This document shows, one piece after another, positions 35,083 through 44,451 of a stretch of 53,902 nucleotides of DNA (positions within the stretch are counted from its first letter, which is position 1; the number at the start of each line of letters is the position of its first letter). A model generated the notes under the pieces. It saw only the letters and a list, made by a program, of their open reading frames with translations. It made no database searches and was not told the DNA's origin. A program made the translations under genes and the position numbers. This stretch comes from an uncultured Bacteroidales bacterium (GTDB taxonomy: Bacteria; Bacteroidota; Bacteroidia; Bacteroidales; Bacteroidaceae): assembly GCA_902772585.1 (NCBI GenBank), contig CACYBB010000024.1:1-53902 (forward strand), written 5' to 3'.

Positions 35083-36435
35083 TCATTCCCCCCATCGTTC
35101 TATTTCTGGGTTCGACTCCACAGCCTCGGTGGGGAAGCGCATGGTGTACTTGTTGGGCGCCAGTGTGTAAGTCTGACCTGTCCAAGTACGTGTCAAGGCA
35201 GGACGAGTGGTGCGACGCAGGTCGTACCAGCGATGACCCTCAAAGGCCAACTCACGAGCTCGTTCGTCGATGATTTCCTGCAACAACTCATCCTTCGTCA
35301 TCGTGCTGACCAGCGTCTGTTCCGTAGTCAGTGCCGATGCATTCAGGCGCTTCTGCCATAGGGGCGTCAGGTAGTTGCTGACGGCACCTGTCAAGTCACC
35401 CAACTGACAAGCAGCCTCAGCAGCTGTCAGGTAAACCTCAGCAGCGCGGAACGAGCAATAGCCATCGCCCTTCAGCAGAGAATAGGTGGTGCTGGTTTCA
35501 CGCTTGAAATACTTCGTCTTGCGCTGGTCGCCAGTACGATAAAGATTGATGAAGTCTGGCGCAGGCAGATTGATGACTGTCGAGAGGTTGGTGCTGAAAT
35601 GCTCCAACGCTACAATGTTCTCTGCTGACTTATAGTTGTCAGGCAACAGACCACCACTGACATTCAGGTCTTCCAGTTCAGGATGCGCACTGATGACAGC
35701 CTTGGCTGCTGTCAGCGCCTCCTGCCAGCGACCCATATATAAATAGGTACGAGCGCGAAGAGCCTGAGCTGAAATGGTGTTGAAACGGTAGTTCTCGCCA
35801 GCCTCCCACTTGTCGATGTTCAGGCGCTTCTCTGCCTCACTGATGTCGCTGAGCACCTGCTGATAGACTGCCTCTACGCTGCTGCTCAGCGGAATAGCGT
35901 TAACATCGGCCTCCAGCATCATAGGTACACCACGAGTGGTGGCAGGACTGCAGTGCGTATAAGGCTCAGCATAGAGGTTGACCAGCAGGAAATGGCAGTA
36001 GGAACGCATCATATAGGCCTCGCCCACCAGTTGACTGATGGTCTTTGCTGAAGCATCGCTGATCTCATTCTGGTGTTCGATGATATAGTTGGCGATATAG
36101 ATGGCATGATAGTAACTACGCCACGAGAAGTACGACGTGGTGGGCGACGGATTCTCGTCTTTCCAGAGCCACAGGTCCAGATAGGCGTCAAGGTCGCTGC
36201 TCGAGGTCTGTCCGCTGAGTTTCAACTCGTCCGTACGAACAGTCGTCATGTAACGGTCATTGGGGAAGTACTTATACTCGTAACTCAGCATGTTGCGATA
36301 CTCCTCACCTGTAGAGGCGATGACCTTTCCCGTAGGCGTAATGTCCAGGAAGTTGTCGCAGCTGGTCAGAACTGCAATAAGGTTGCCGCATAGGCAACTG
36401 ATAACCAGAGAACGGAGGATATGTTTGGTATTCAT
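35083..36435 (-). CDS. SusD/RagB-family nutrient-binding lipoprotein
   Basis: The 450-residue protein begins with a lipoprotein signal (LIAVLTSC, Cys26) followed by DNFLDITPTGKVI, the typical SusD start. TPR helices follow, with VGEAYMMRSYCHFLLVNLYA and ERARELAFEGHRWYDLRR (18 residues) near the C-terminus. SusD proteins cap the SusC channel and bind the substrate at the cell surface. The gene is 7 bases downstream of SusC. The substrate is unknown, but the protease upstream suggests peptides or a glycoprotein. Confidence 0.93.
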   Translation of the reverse strand: MNTKHILRSLVISCLCGNLIAVLTSCDNFLDITPTGKVIASTGEEYRNMLSYEYKYFPNDRYMTTVRTDELKLSGQTSSSDLDAYLDLWLWKDENPSPTTSYFSWRSYYHAIYIANYIIEHQNEISDASAKTISQLVGEAYMMRSYCHFLLVNLYAEPYTHCSPATTRGVPMMLEADVNAIPLSSSVEAVYQQVLSDISEAEKRLNIDKWEAGENYRFNTISAQALRARTYLYMGRWQEALTAAKAVISAHPELEDLNVSGGLLPDNYKSAENIVALEHFSTNLSTVINLPAPDFINLYRTGDQRKTKYFKRETSTTYSLLKGDGYCSFRAAEVYLTAAEAACQLGDLTGAVSNYLTPLWQKRLNASALTTEQTLVSTMTKDELLQEIIDERARELAFEGHRWYDLRRTTRPALTRTWTGQTYTLAPNKYTMRFPTEAVESNPEIERWGE

Positions 36436-36442
36436 AGGGTTT

Positions 36443-39400
36443 CTAGAAGTTAAGGTTCAGACCAAAGATAAAACTCTTAGTGATGGGCTGAGCAAAGGGA
36501 TTGCCCATCGTCTCAGGATCGAGGTAGTTGTCATAGTTGCTGGCTATGACGAAGAGGTTACGAGCCTCGAAGGAAACAGAGGCTGACGAGATGCCAACAC
36601 GCCTGGTCAGGTCCATAGGCAGGCGATAGCCCAGACGCATGCTCTGCAGACGCATATAACTGCACGACTTCACCCAAGTGTCGAGCATACTATACGTGTT
36701 GTACTCTGAGTAGTGGGTAAACTCACTGGCACGAGCAGTAGTGTTGACCATCAGTCCTGGCATATCGGTATTGGTGTTGGTAGATGTCCAACGGTTCAGG
36801 ATATCGTGGTTGGTATTCAGGCCACGATCGTAGTAGGTGGGCGAGTAAGAAGGCTGTACGCGTACCTTCATACCGAGGTTGAAGATGACGTTGATGCCCA
36901 GCGACCAGTCCTTGTATTCCAGATTATTGATGAAACCACCAGAGCACTTCGGGTCTTCCGAACCCATGTAGGTATAGAGGTTGCGCTGTTCCTCAGCAGT
37001 CAGTGTGGAAGCACCGAACTTGTTCAGTTTGAAGAACTCCTTGGCCGTCTGCACACTGCCATCCTTGGCACGGAACAGGGGATAGCCCTCAGCATCGATA
37101 CCTGCCGTCTCATAAGCAAAGATGGCACCAACGGGATAGCCCTCGCGACCAGGATAGGTGGCATTCTCAGCCACCGTCTCGTTGAGCACCTTGTTAGTAT
37201 TGAAGCCTAGGTTCAGGTTGGTGGTCCAAGTGAAATCCTTGGTACTGATGTTATGCGTGGTGAGTGCGATTTCCCAACCCTTATTCTCCATCGAAGCCCA
37301 GTTCACAGTGGTATAGGCAAAGCCCGTCTCCAACGGCAACTTACGCGAACTGATAAGGTCGGTACTCTTACGATAGTAGTAGTCGACACTCAGTCGGATG
37401 CGGTTCTTGAAGAAGGCCAGATCGATACCCAGGTTCACATTCTTAGTCTTCTCCCACTTCAGGTCAGGATTCGGTGCCGTCTCCGTAGAGATGACAGTCT
37501 CTACGTTGCCAGGCAGGATGGTGGTACGCTGGAAGGTACCAATGAGGTAGGGCGACGTGTTCTTGTCGATATTACCCTGAATACCATACGAGGCACGCAG
37601 CGACAGTTCGTCGAACCACTTGACATCCTTCAGGAACTTCTCCTCCTTGGCACGCCACAGTCCACTGACGGAATAGAGGGGCAGGTAACGATATTTCTTG
37701 GCAACACCAAAGACGTCGCTGCCATCCCAACGAACGCTGGCTCCCAAGGTATATCTATATAATAAGGTGTAAGAACCTGTAGCAAACCACGACACATAGG
37801 CATTCTCCTGATGAGCCTCCTCGTGGAGCGGATACTGACGGGCAATATTCTCTGTGGGGAACAGCACAGGCTGAGTGGTCAGCGTGCGATCATCATAGCC
37901 GTAGGCTGTCGAGGTGAGGATATTGCTCTCCACATGACGGACCTCCGTACCAGCCATCAACTCCACGTCGTGGATGTTGTTGAAGCGCTGATTCCACTCC
38001 AGCATGGCCTTCCACGTCCACTGGCTGGCATGAGAATTGGTCTTCTTCGACATACCGCCCTCAGGAAGGATGGTCTTAGAGACACCATCGACCATATAGG
38101 TGGCATACTCCTTGGCCTTACGCATAGCATAGCTGTTCTGACCTGCATAGCGGTTGATTTCGTAGTTGTCGTACTGATAACCGAACTGCGACGTCAGCTT
38201 CAGGTGCTTGTTGAACTTCAACTGTGCATCGAAGATGGCCATAACGGAACGGTCGATGCGCTCCTTGGAGGTATTGCTACGCTCTTCGAAGATGTTGAAG
38301 TCGGGCACCTCATTCTCACGACCTTGCACATTGTGGTCGTAATTGTAGCCTCCCTCGCTGTTATAGGGTTCGAAATAAGGATTGGCACGACGTGAATAAT
38401 AGACGGGATTGGTGAAACCACCTGTATCTGTCATGAAACTCTCCTGCTTACGCTGGTTGGCAAACATAGAGAAACCCAATGTCAAGAGTTTGTTGACCTT
38501 AAAGTCTGCCTTCAGTGTGGCATTATAGCGGTTGTTCTCCACACCCTTCACAGTACCTTGCTCATTGTAGTAGCCTGCCGAAGCATAGTAGTGGGCACGT
38601 TCGGAACCTCCACTGATGCTGGCATTATACTCCTGATTGAGGACGTTGCGGAACAGGATGTCGTTCCAATCGGTATTGATGGTGCGCAGATTATTGATGC
38701 GTTGCTGGGCAGTAGCAGAGAGAGCACCCCAACCACCAGACTTATAAGCATCAAACTCGCCCAATTCATCGAGGATATTGGCCACACCACCTTTATGTTC
38801 ACGATAGGTATAGTTACTACGCAACAGGTCGAGTTCCAGACCCACCTTCTCATCGGCATTCAACAGGTTCAGACGATCGATATTGGCCTTGGGACTATAC
38901 GTCAGTTTCGTAGAGAAGTTGACAATAGGGCGTCCCTCCTTACCCTTCTTCGTCGTGATGACGATGACACCATTGGCAGCACGAGCACCATAGATAGCGG
39001 TGGCTGCAGCATCCTTCAGGACAGTGATGTTGTCAATGTCCGAGGGGTTCAGACCTGCTATGCTGGTCTGGTAGATGTCGTCGATATCATTGAGGTTGTC
39101 GATGGCAGGAATATCGTTACCCTCCATGGGAATACCATCGAGCACCCACAGGGGTTCCTGCACACCATTGATAGAAGCAGTACCACGAATGCGTATCTTT
39201 ACAGGAGCACCTGGGGCACCACTGGCTGACACGGCACTCAGACCTGCAATCTGACCTGCCAGCGCCTGGTCAACACTCTTTACGGCACCCACTGTCTCAT
39301 CAGAAATGCTCAGTTGCGATACCGATGCTGTCAACTTACGACGGTCGATGTTCTGGTAACCCGTCACTACCACTTCGCTCAGACTCTTGGAGTCGGCAGG

Positions 39401-39697
39401 CAGTTGCACAGAATAGTCGCTGCTGGCTGTCAGGTTGATAACCCTACTCTCGTAGCCCACATAACTGACTGTCAACTTCTTCGTATCGGCAGGTACCTTC
39501 AGTGTGAAGCGTCCGTTGTAATCGGTGACAGTACCCTTGCCCACCTTGCCTTCGCCAATGCTGACGGTGGCTCCGATAAGTGGTTCGCCTTCCAGTTCAC
39601 CATCCATGACAACACCAGTAACGACACGTTCCTGAGCCATCATAGTCAGTGCACTGACGAGTGCTATGGTTAATAAGAATATTTTCCTCATAGGCAT
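36443..39697 (-). CDS. SusC/RagA-family TonB-linked outer-membrane transporter
   Basis: The 1084-residue protein has a signal peptide (ending MMAQE), a carboxypeptidase-like domain (about 22-105, VTGVVMDGELEGEPLIGATV, DYNGRFTLKVPADT, VSYVGYES), a TonB-box region (SLSEVVVTGYQ), a plug with the SusC signature (VDQALAGQIAGL, VLKDAAATAIYGARAANGVI) and a barrel ending SFIFGLNLNF. It imports oligomers across the outer membrane with SusD. A Met at residue 3 (39691) is an alternative start. It is 21 bases behind the metalloprotease gene. Confidence 0.95.
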   Translation of the reverse strand: MPMRKIFLLTIALVSALTMMAQERVVTGVVMDGELEGEPLIGATVSIGEGKVGKGTVTDYNGRFTLKVPADTKKLTVSYVGYESRVINLTASSDYSVQLPADSKSLSEVVVTGYQNIDRRKLTASVSQLSISDETVGAVKSVDQALAGQIAGLSAVSASGAPGAPVKIRIRGTASINGVQEPLWVLDGIPMEGNDIPAIDNLNDIDDIYQTSIAGLNPSDIDNITVLKDAAATAIYGARAANGVIVITTKKGKEGRPIVNFSTKLTYSPKANIDRLNLLNADEKVGLELDLLRSNYTYREHKGGVANILDELGEFDAYKSGGWGALSATAQQRINNLRTINTDWNDILFRNVLNQEYNASISGGSERAHYYASAGYYNEQGTVKGVENNRYNATLKADFKVNKLLTLGFSMFANQRKQESFMTDTGGFTNPVYYSRRANPYFEPYNSEGGYNYDHNVQGRENEVPDFNIFEERSNTSKERIDRSVMAIFDAQLKFNKHLKLTSQFGYQYDNYEINRYAGQNSYAMRKAKEYATYMVDGVSKTILPEGGMSKKTNSHASQWTWKAMLEWNQRFNNIHDVELMAGTEVRHVESNILTSTAYGYDDRTLTTQPVLFPTENIARQYPLHEEAHQENAYVSWFATGSYTLLYRYTLGASVRWDGSDVFGVAKKYRYLPLYSVSGLWRAKEEKFLKDVKWFDELSLRASYGIQGNIDKNTSPYLIGTFQRTTILPGNVETVISTETAPNPDLKWEKTKNVNLGIDLAFFKNRIRLSVDYYYRKSTDLISSRKLPLETGFAYTTVNWASMENKGWEIALTTHNISTKDFTWTTNLNLGFNTNKVLNETVAENATYPGREGYPVGAIFAYETAGIDAEGYPLFRAKDGSVQTAKEFFKLNKFGASTLTAEEQRNLYTYMGSEDPKCSGGFINNLEYKDWSLGINVIFNLGMKVRVQPSYSPTYYDRGLNTNHDILNRWTSTNTNTDMPGLMVNTTARASEFTHYSEYNTYSMLDTWVKSCSYMRLQSMRLGYRLPMDLTRRVGISSASVSFEARNLFVIASNYDNYLDPETMGNPFAQPITKSFIFGLNLNF

Positions 39698-39718
39698 TTA
39701 GTTTTGTTCGTTAGTTAG

Positions 39719-42301
39719 TTATTTTTGAAGCCCTAAGGCTGTCTGTATTCTCAGGATGACATCGTCGTAGTGCATCTGTGTGCTCAGGTCGCCAGAGGAG
39801 CGACGGCTCTTGAGCAATTGCAGGATGCGCATCAGTTCACCACGTTTCACACTCAGCGCATCGCTGGTACGACTGATTTGGGTATTGGTCATGCTGATAG
39901 TACGACTTTTACTGCTGGAGAGTTCATAGTCAGAGTCCATCATAAGGTCCTCGTCTGCCAGTTTCTTGTTCAGCTTGATACCCTCCTGTTCGGCAGCAGC
40001 AGTGATGAGGGCATCCACAAAGCTCTTCTGCAGGTTGCGCTCCATCACGTCCAACTTCTGTCCGTTAATGGTCTTGCGGAAGATGTGGTTGTGCAACATC
40101 TGCATCATGTCAACAGGTGTGAAGGCCTTGTCGCCATTCATCCACTCATTCTGGTACATACGAACCAGTCGTTCATTGGCGAGCAAGTCCCACAAGACAT
40201 AGTTCTGCGTATTCTTCAGCAACATGGCAGGCTCTTGCTCATAGGTTCCCTTGGGGGTTTCCTGCAACACATAAATCTGCTTGGCCTCCTCGTTGCCAAA
40301 GAGCCACTCAGGGAAGCACAGCACCTCGTCGAGCAGGAACTGTACAGACTGGCGCTGGCGCTCCTTATCCACATGGATGAAGGCAGGTTTTACATTGACA
40401 ACATCTTTCGTACCCTGTATCATCGGACGCTCCAGATAGATACCACCAATATTGGTCATCACATGGTAGAGATATCTGTGCCATTGTCCGATGACAGTCC
40501 TATAGAGACGGGCTGCTTCGTCATAACTCTGTTCGGGCTCATCGTTGCGCGACCAGTCCACAATATGGCGAGCCACCACCTTCAGGTTGTTGATGCCGTA
40601 TTTCGAGGACTTCACAGGGTCGTCGCCCAAATCCTCAATCTGTGCCCTGGGGTCAATGGCATCACGCATGGTCTGCTGCTCACTGTATCGGTATTCCTTA
40701 CCCTCGTAACTGGCCAGCAGTTTCGTGAGTTCCAATTTCTCGTCAGTGCCTGCAGGATACCAGCGATAACCCCAGTTAATGGCCATAAGGTCATACGGAC
40801 CAATGGAGGGTGAGACATGTTTCACACCATCGCCAGGCTGTGCCACATAGTTATAACGGGCATAGTCCATGATGCTGGCAGAGGTTCCTCCCACACGTTC
40901 CATGAAAATCGGTGAGCGCAGTGAGTCAGTGGGATAGGCTGACGAGGCTATCATGTTATGGCGAAGTCCCAAGGAGTGGCCTGTCTCGTGACAGGCGACA
41001 AAACGAACAGCCTCGCCCAACATATCCTCAGGAATCTTCATGCTATGTGCCCTCGGATTGGTCGCTCCCGTCTGTACTACCGTCCATTCACCAATAAGCG
41101 ACTGTACGTTGTGCCACCAGATGATATCGGCCTCAAGAATCTCGCCTGTTCGTGGGTCAAGGGTCGTGGGCCCCATAGCATTCCTGCGTTCCGAGGCAGC
41201 ATAGGTCAGTACGGAGTATTTCAGGTCGTCACCCTCAATATCGAGGGAGTCGTCAGGTTCCAAAGCACGAATGGCATTCTTGAATCCAGCCAATTCGAAG
41301 GGGATATTCCAGTCCTCGATACCCTTGATGATATGAGGTCTCAGATGCTTGGGGGTGGCACGATCGATATAGAACGTGATAGGCTTCACAGGTTCTGTCA
41401 GTTCTCCACGCATGTAAGCAGCTGTATCTTTCGGCACCAGTCGCCAACGGTCTATGTAGTTGATATGCTTGACCTCCTGCTGCTCATCGCTGTATTCCAA
41501 CGAAGGAGTAGAGAAGTAGCCCACACGCCAGTCTTCCTCGCGACGTTTCATCAAGTCATCAGGCAACAGCAAGAGATTGGTGTTTACCACTACCGTCACA
41601 TTCACCTTCTCATGACCCTCGGTGACAGTAGTGGTCAGTTCCGACTTGGCCACCACAGTACGCTCATAAGCCTTGACGCTGATGATACGCGACAGGTCAC
41701 TATTGGGACTGGTTCCAATATTCAACTCGTTGAAGACATCATTCAGCGTATTCTTCTTACCATTCAAGAGATCGCTCACGTTGATGATAACCGTCGAGGA
41801 ATCTGGAGCCACTGCCTGAACTTTCAACGTGGCCAACACTGGGTCAATATAGTTGTCGGCCACCGACTGTGCGATGACTTCCTTAGGCTTCACAGTAGGC
41901 TTTACGCGTTGCTGGCGCATCACCACATTATTGCGCTTCTGGTCCCACTCAAAGCCAACCATCTGACTCTCGTAGTTTACACCTTTGTTGGCATTGGCCT
42001 CGTTCAGTTCCTCAGGAACCTGTAGCAACTTGTTATGGACCAGGAAGGAACGCCCCATCAGTTTGACGGGCAACTCCAACAGGATGCTGTCACCCTTCTG
42101 GATGACATTCATCACACCCTGCATCTCGACACTATCACGTCCTGTCAGTTTCTTGTACTCGCTTGGTTTCTCCTGAACTTCTTTCTTGGCTTTCTTCTTA
42201 CCCCAGAAAGGAGACATGGCACTGGCTGTGGTAGCCAATGACAAAAAAAATAGTACGACCAGTATTATCTTCCGGCCGAGGTATCTGTTGATTTCTTTCA
42301 T
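39719..42301 (-). CDS. Exported zinc metalloprotease, metzincin type (DUF5117/DUF4953-like)
   Basis: The 860-residue protein has a signal peptide (about 1-29). A large N-terminal region (about 50-290) resembles DUF5117/5118. The protease core contains FVACHETGHSLGLRH: His438, Glu439, His442 and third ligand His448, and a Met-turn SIMDYARYN about 40 residues later, which together mark a metzincin. A helical C-terminal part follows. It acts outside the inner membrane. As the first gene before SusC and SusD, it probably trims a protein substrate for uptake, which is inference from position. Confidence 0.9.
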   Translation of the reverse strand: MKEINRYLGRKIILVVLFFLSLATTASAMSPFWGKKKAKKEVQEKPSEYKKLTGRDSVEMQGVMNVIQKGDSILLELPVKLMGRSFLVHNKLLQVPEELNEANANKGVNYESQMVGFEWDQKRNNVVMRQQRVKPTVKPKEVIAQSVADNYIDPVLATLKVQAVAPDSSTVIINVSDLLNGKKNTLNDVFNELNIGTSPNSDLSRIISVKAYERTVVAKSELTTTVTEGHEKVNVTVVVNTNLLLLPDDLMKRREEDWRVGYFSTPSLEYSDEQQEVKHINYIDRWRLVPKDTAAYMRGELTEPVKPITFYIDRATPKHLRPHIIKGIEDWNIPFELAGFKNAIRALEPDDSLDIEGDDLKYSVLTYAASERRNAMGPTTLDPRTGEILEADIIWWHNVQSLIGEWTVVQTGATNPRAHSMKIPEDMLGEAVRFVACHETGHSLGLRHNMIASSAYPTDSLRSPIFMERVGGTSASIMDYARYNYVAQPGDGVKHVSPSIGPYDLMAINWGYRWYPAGTDEKLELTKLLASYEGKEYRYSEQQTMRDAIDPRAQIEDLGDDPVKSSKYGINNLKVVARHIVDWSRNDEPEQSYDEAARLYRTVIGQWHRYLYHVMTNIGGIYLERPMIQGTKDVVNVKPAFIHVDKERQRQSVQFLLDEVLCFPEWLFGNEEAKQIYVLQETPKGTYEQEPAMLLKNTQNYVLWDLLANERLVRMYQNEWMNGDKAFTPVDMMQMLHNHIFRKTINGQKLDVMERNLQKSFVDALITAAAEQEGIKLNKKLADEDLMMDSDYELSSSKSRTISMTNTQISRTSDALSVKRGELMRILQLLKSRRSSGDLSTQMHYDDVILRIQTALGLQK

Positions 42302-42309
42302 TTCGCTTG

Positions 42310-42317
42310 CAAATATA
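42310..42317 (-). promoter_or_regulatory. -7 element for the protease/SusCD operon
   Basis: Minus-strand TATATTTG, followed by C, only eight bases before the ATG at 42301, so the transcript would be nearly leaderless. CTTG 22 bases upstream is a possible -33 element. A palindrome CTAAATAAGT/ACTTATTTAG lies at about 42350-42370 at the rlpA stop. Confidence 0.45.
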
Positions 42318-42362
42318 CGAAATAAGTTTTAGATATTTGCAAGAAATGACTAAATAAGTAAC

Positions 42363-42944
42363 TTATTTAGCCTTTTTGACCTTCTGAGGCGTTTTGGCAG
42401 ATGTTTTGGGATGGGGTTTTTGCTGTGTTCGCTGCAATGTTTTCACCTGCGTCTTCTGCTGTGCCTTCAACTGGTCTTCCTTCATGTCTTTCCAGAAAGG
42501 ATTAAGAGCAGGAGCACCATCGTTGGTTTCCAATTCCAAATCAGGAATCTCTATCTCGTCAGTAGGCAGGAAAGGCACCACAAAGGTATTGGCTTTCTGT
42601 ACGAAGACAGTAGCCACGCCCTGTGCAATGATGCCCAACTCCTTGGCAGCACTCCACGACAGGTCAATGATTCTGCCTCGCACATAAGGGCCTCGATCAG
42701 TGACACGAACTATAACACTACGCCCATTGGCAGGGTTGTAAACCTTCAGCATGGTACCAAAAGGATAGCTCCTGTGTGCACACGTCAAACTATCAGGATG
42801 AAGCCGTTCACCACTGGCCGTTTTACGCCCATGAAAACTCTTGGCATAAAACGACGCCTTACCTCGCTGCAAGACTTGTCCTTGCAGCGAGGTAAAACAA
42901 ATCGTCATCAGTGTCGCTATAAGCGCTATCTTGGTTTTAAACAT
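42363..42944 (-). CDS. rlpA: RlpA-like double-psi beta-barrel protein
   Basis: The 193-residue protein has a signal peptide (ending SLQG) and an RlpA domain (about 25-118): [53 protein letters not shown]. RlpA proteins are septal peptidoglycan lytic transglycosylases acting on denuded glycan strands. No SPOR domain follows; the C-terminal part is a Lys/Thr/Gln-rich repeat ([19 protein letters not shown]), likely unstructured. It follows gdhA by 6 bases on the same strand. Confidence 0.88.
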   Translation of the reverse strand: MFKTKIALIATLMTICFTSLQGQVLQRGKASFYAKSFHGRKTASGERLHPDSLTCAHRSYPFGTMLKVYNPANGRSVIVRVTDRGPYVRGRIIDLSWSAAKELGIIAQGVATVFVQKANTFVVPFLPTDEIEIPDLELETNDGAPALNPFWKDMKEDQLKAQQKTQVKTLQRTQQKPHPKTSAKTPQKVKKAK

Positions 42945-42950
42945 TCAATA

Positions 42951-44288
42951 TTATACTATTCCCTGAGCAAGCATAGCTTTAGCAACTTTCATAAAGCCTG
43001 CAACGTTGGCACCCTTGACATAATTGACATAGTTGCCTTCCTTGCCATACTTCACACACTGCTCATGGATGCCCGACATAATCTGATGCAGGCGCTTGTC
43101 AACCTCATCAGCTGTCCAAGCCATACGCATCGAGTTCTGTGTCATCTCCAGGCCACTGGTTGCCACACCACCGGCATTGACAGCCTTGCCAGGAGCAAAC
43201 AACTGACCAGCAGCAATGAACTTATTGACAGCATCGGCTGTACATCCCATGTTCGATACTTCAGCAACACACAGGGGCTTGTTGGCCAGTATCAGGTCAG
43301 CATCGGCACCGTTCAATTCATTCTGCGTAGCACAGGGCAGATAGATATCGGCCTTCTGCTCCCAAGGTTTCTTGTTAGCAAAGAACTTCGAACCTGGGAA
43401 CTCCTCTTCGTAAGGCTGACAGATATCATTGCCGCTAGCACGCAACTCCAGCAGGTACTCAATCTTCTCGTCGTCCAAGCCCTCCGGGTCATAGATATAG
43501 CCATCAGGACCACTGATAGTAATGACCTTGGCACCCAGTTCGGTGGCTTTCTTAGCAGCGCCCCACGCCACATTGCCGAAGCCTGACAATGCAACGGTCT
43601 TACCCTTGATATCCAAACCATGAGTTTCCATCATCTGATGGACAAAGTACAGAGCGCCATAGCCTGTTGCCTCTGGGCGCAGAATACTTCCACCCCACTC
43701 CATGCCCTTACCCGTCAGGGTGGCACCGTGGAACTGGCTAGTCAGCTTCTTGTACATACCGAACAGGTAACCAATCTCACGTCCGCCTACGCCAATATCA
43801 CCAGCAGGCACATCGACATCGGGACCAATCACCTTATACAATTCACACATAAAGGCCTGGCAGAAGCGCATAATTTCAGCATCGCTCTTACCACGCGGTG
43901 AGAAGTCAGAACCGCCCTTACCACCACCCATAGGCAGTGTGGTCAGCGCATTCTTGAAGGTCTGTTCGAAGCCCAGGAACTTCAGAATACTCAAGTTCAC
44001 TGAAGCATGGAAACGCAGACCGCCCTTGTATGGGCCAATGGCACTGTTGAACTGTACACGGTAACCAATGTTCACCTGTACTTCACCCTTGTCATCAACC
44101 CAGGGTACACGGAAAGTGATGATGCGCTCCGGTTCTACGATGCGCTCCACGATCTTTGCCTTTTCAAACTCTGGATGCTGGTTGTAAACGTCCTTGATAG
44201 ACTCCAGCACCTCACGTACTGCTTGCAAGAATTCTACTTCACCCGGATGCTTGTGCTCCAAGTCTTGCATGATTTTCTCTACGTTCAT
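42951..44288 (-). CDS. gdhA: NADP-type glutamate dehydrogenase
   Basis: The 445-residue enzyme makes glutamate from 2-oxoglutarate and ammonia. It has the family landmarks YKGGLRFHASVN, the GDH signature LPMGGGKGGSDF with the catalytic Lys, DVDVPAGDIGVGGREIGY, and a Rossmann-type motif VALSGFGNVAWGAAKKATEL. Length and sequence style fit the hexameric bacterial type used for ammonia assimilation in Bacteroidales. It has its own promoter, in a divergent region with the gene at 44452. Confidence 0.95.
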   Translation of the reverse strand: MNVEKIMQDLEHKHPGEVEFLQAVREVLESIKDVYNQHPEFEKAKIVERIVEPERIITFRVPWVDDKGEVQVNIGYRVQFNSAIGPYKGGLRFHASVNLSILKFLGFEQTFKNALTTLPMGGGKGGSDFSPRGKSDAEIMRFCQAFMCELYKVIGPDVDVPAGDIGVGGREIGYLFGMYKKLTSQFHGATLTGKGMEWGGSILRPEATGYGALYFVHQMMETHGLDIKGKTVALSGFGNVAWGAAKKATELGAKVITISGPDGYIYDPEGLDDEKIEYLLELRASGNDICQPYEEEFPGSKFFANKKPWEQKADIYLPCATQNELNGADADLILANKPLCVAEVSNMGCTADAVNKFIAAGQLFAPGKAVNAGGVATSGLEMTQNSMRMAWTADEVDKRLHQIMSGIHEQCVKYGKEGNYVNYVKGANVAGFMKVAKAMLAQGIV

Positions 44289-44341
44289 AGTATATAGGTT
44301 TAAAAGTTCGTTTTAAGTTGCTTTATGTCATTAAGACAACG

Positions 44342-44349
44342 CAAAAATA
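44342..44349 (-). promoter_or_regulatory. -7 element for gdhA
   Basis: Minus-strand TATTTTTG, followed by C, 54 bases before the gdhA ATG. Confidence 0.5.
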
Positions 44350-44423
44350 GGAAATATATTTGACATAACAATGAGAAAAGGCGATTATTTTTGCAAAATA
44401 GATACATTTTACCAAAAAAGTAG

Positions 44424-44431
44424 TATCTTTG
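44424..44431 (+). promoter_or_regulatory. -7 element for the receiver/PEP-synthase-like gene
   Basis: TATCTTTG ends 20 bases before the ATG at 44452. Its place makes that ATG the start and rules out the longer in-frame start at 44371. Confidence 0.55.
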
Positions 44432-44451
44432 TACGCCAAAAGAACTATACA

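Noticed and set aside
40958-42025. Plus-strand open frame opposite the metalloprotease
   Set aside because: It overlaps the protease core coding region and has no motif or promoter.
44371-44451. Longer N-terminus for the receiver/PEP-synthase-like protein
   Set aside because: It would include the -7 element at 44424-44431 and add residues unlike the family start.
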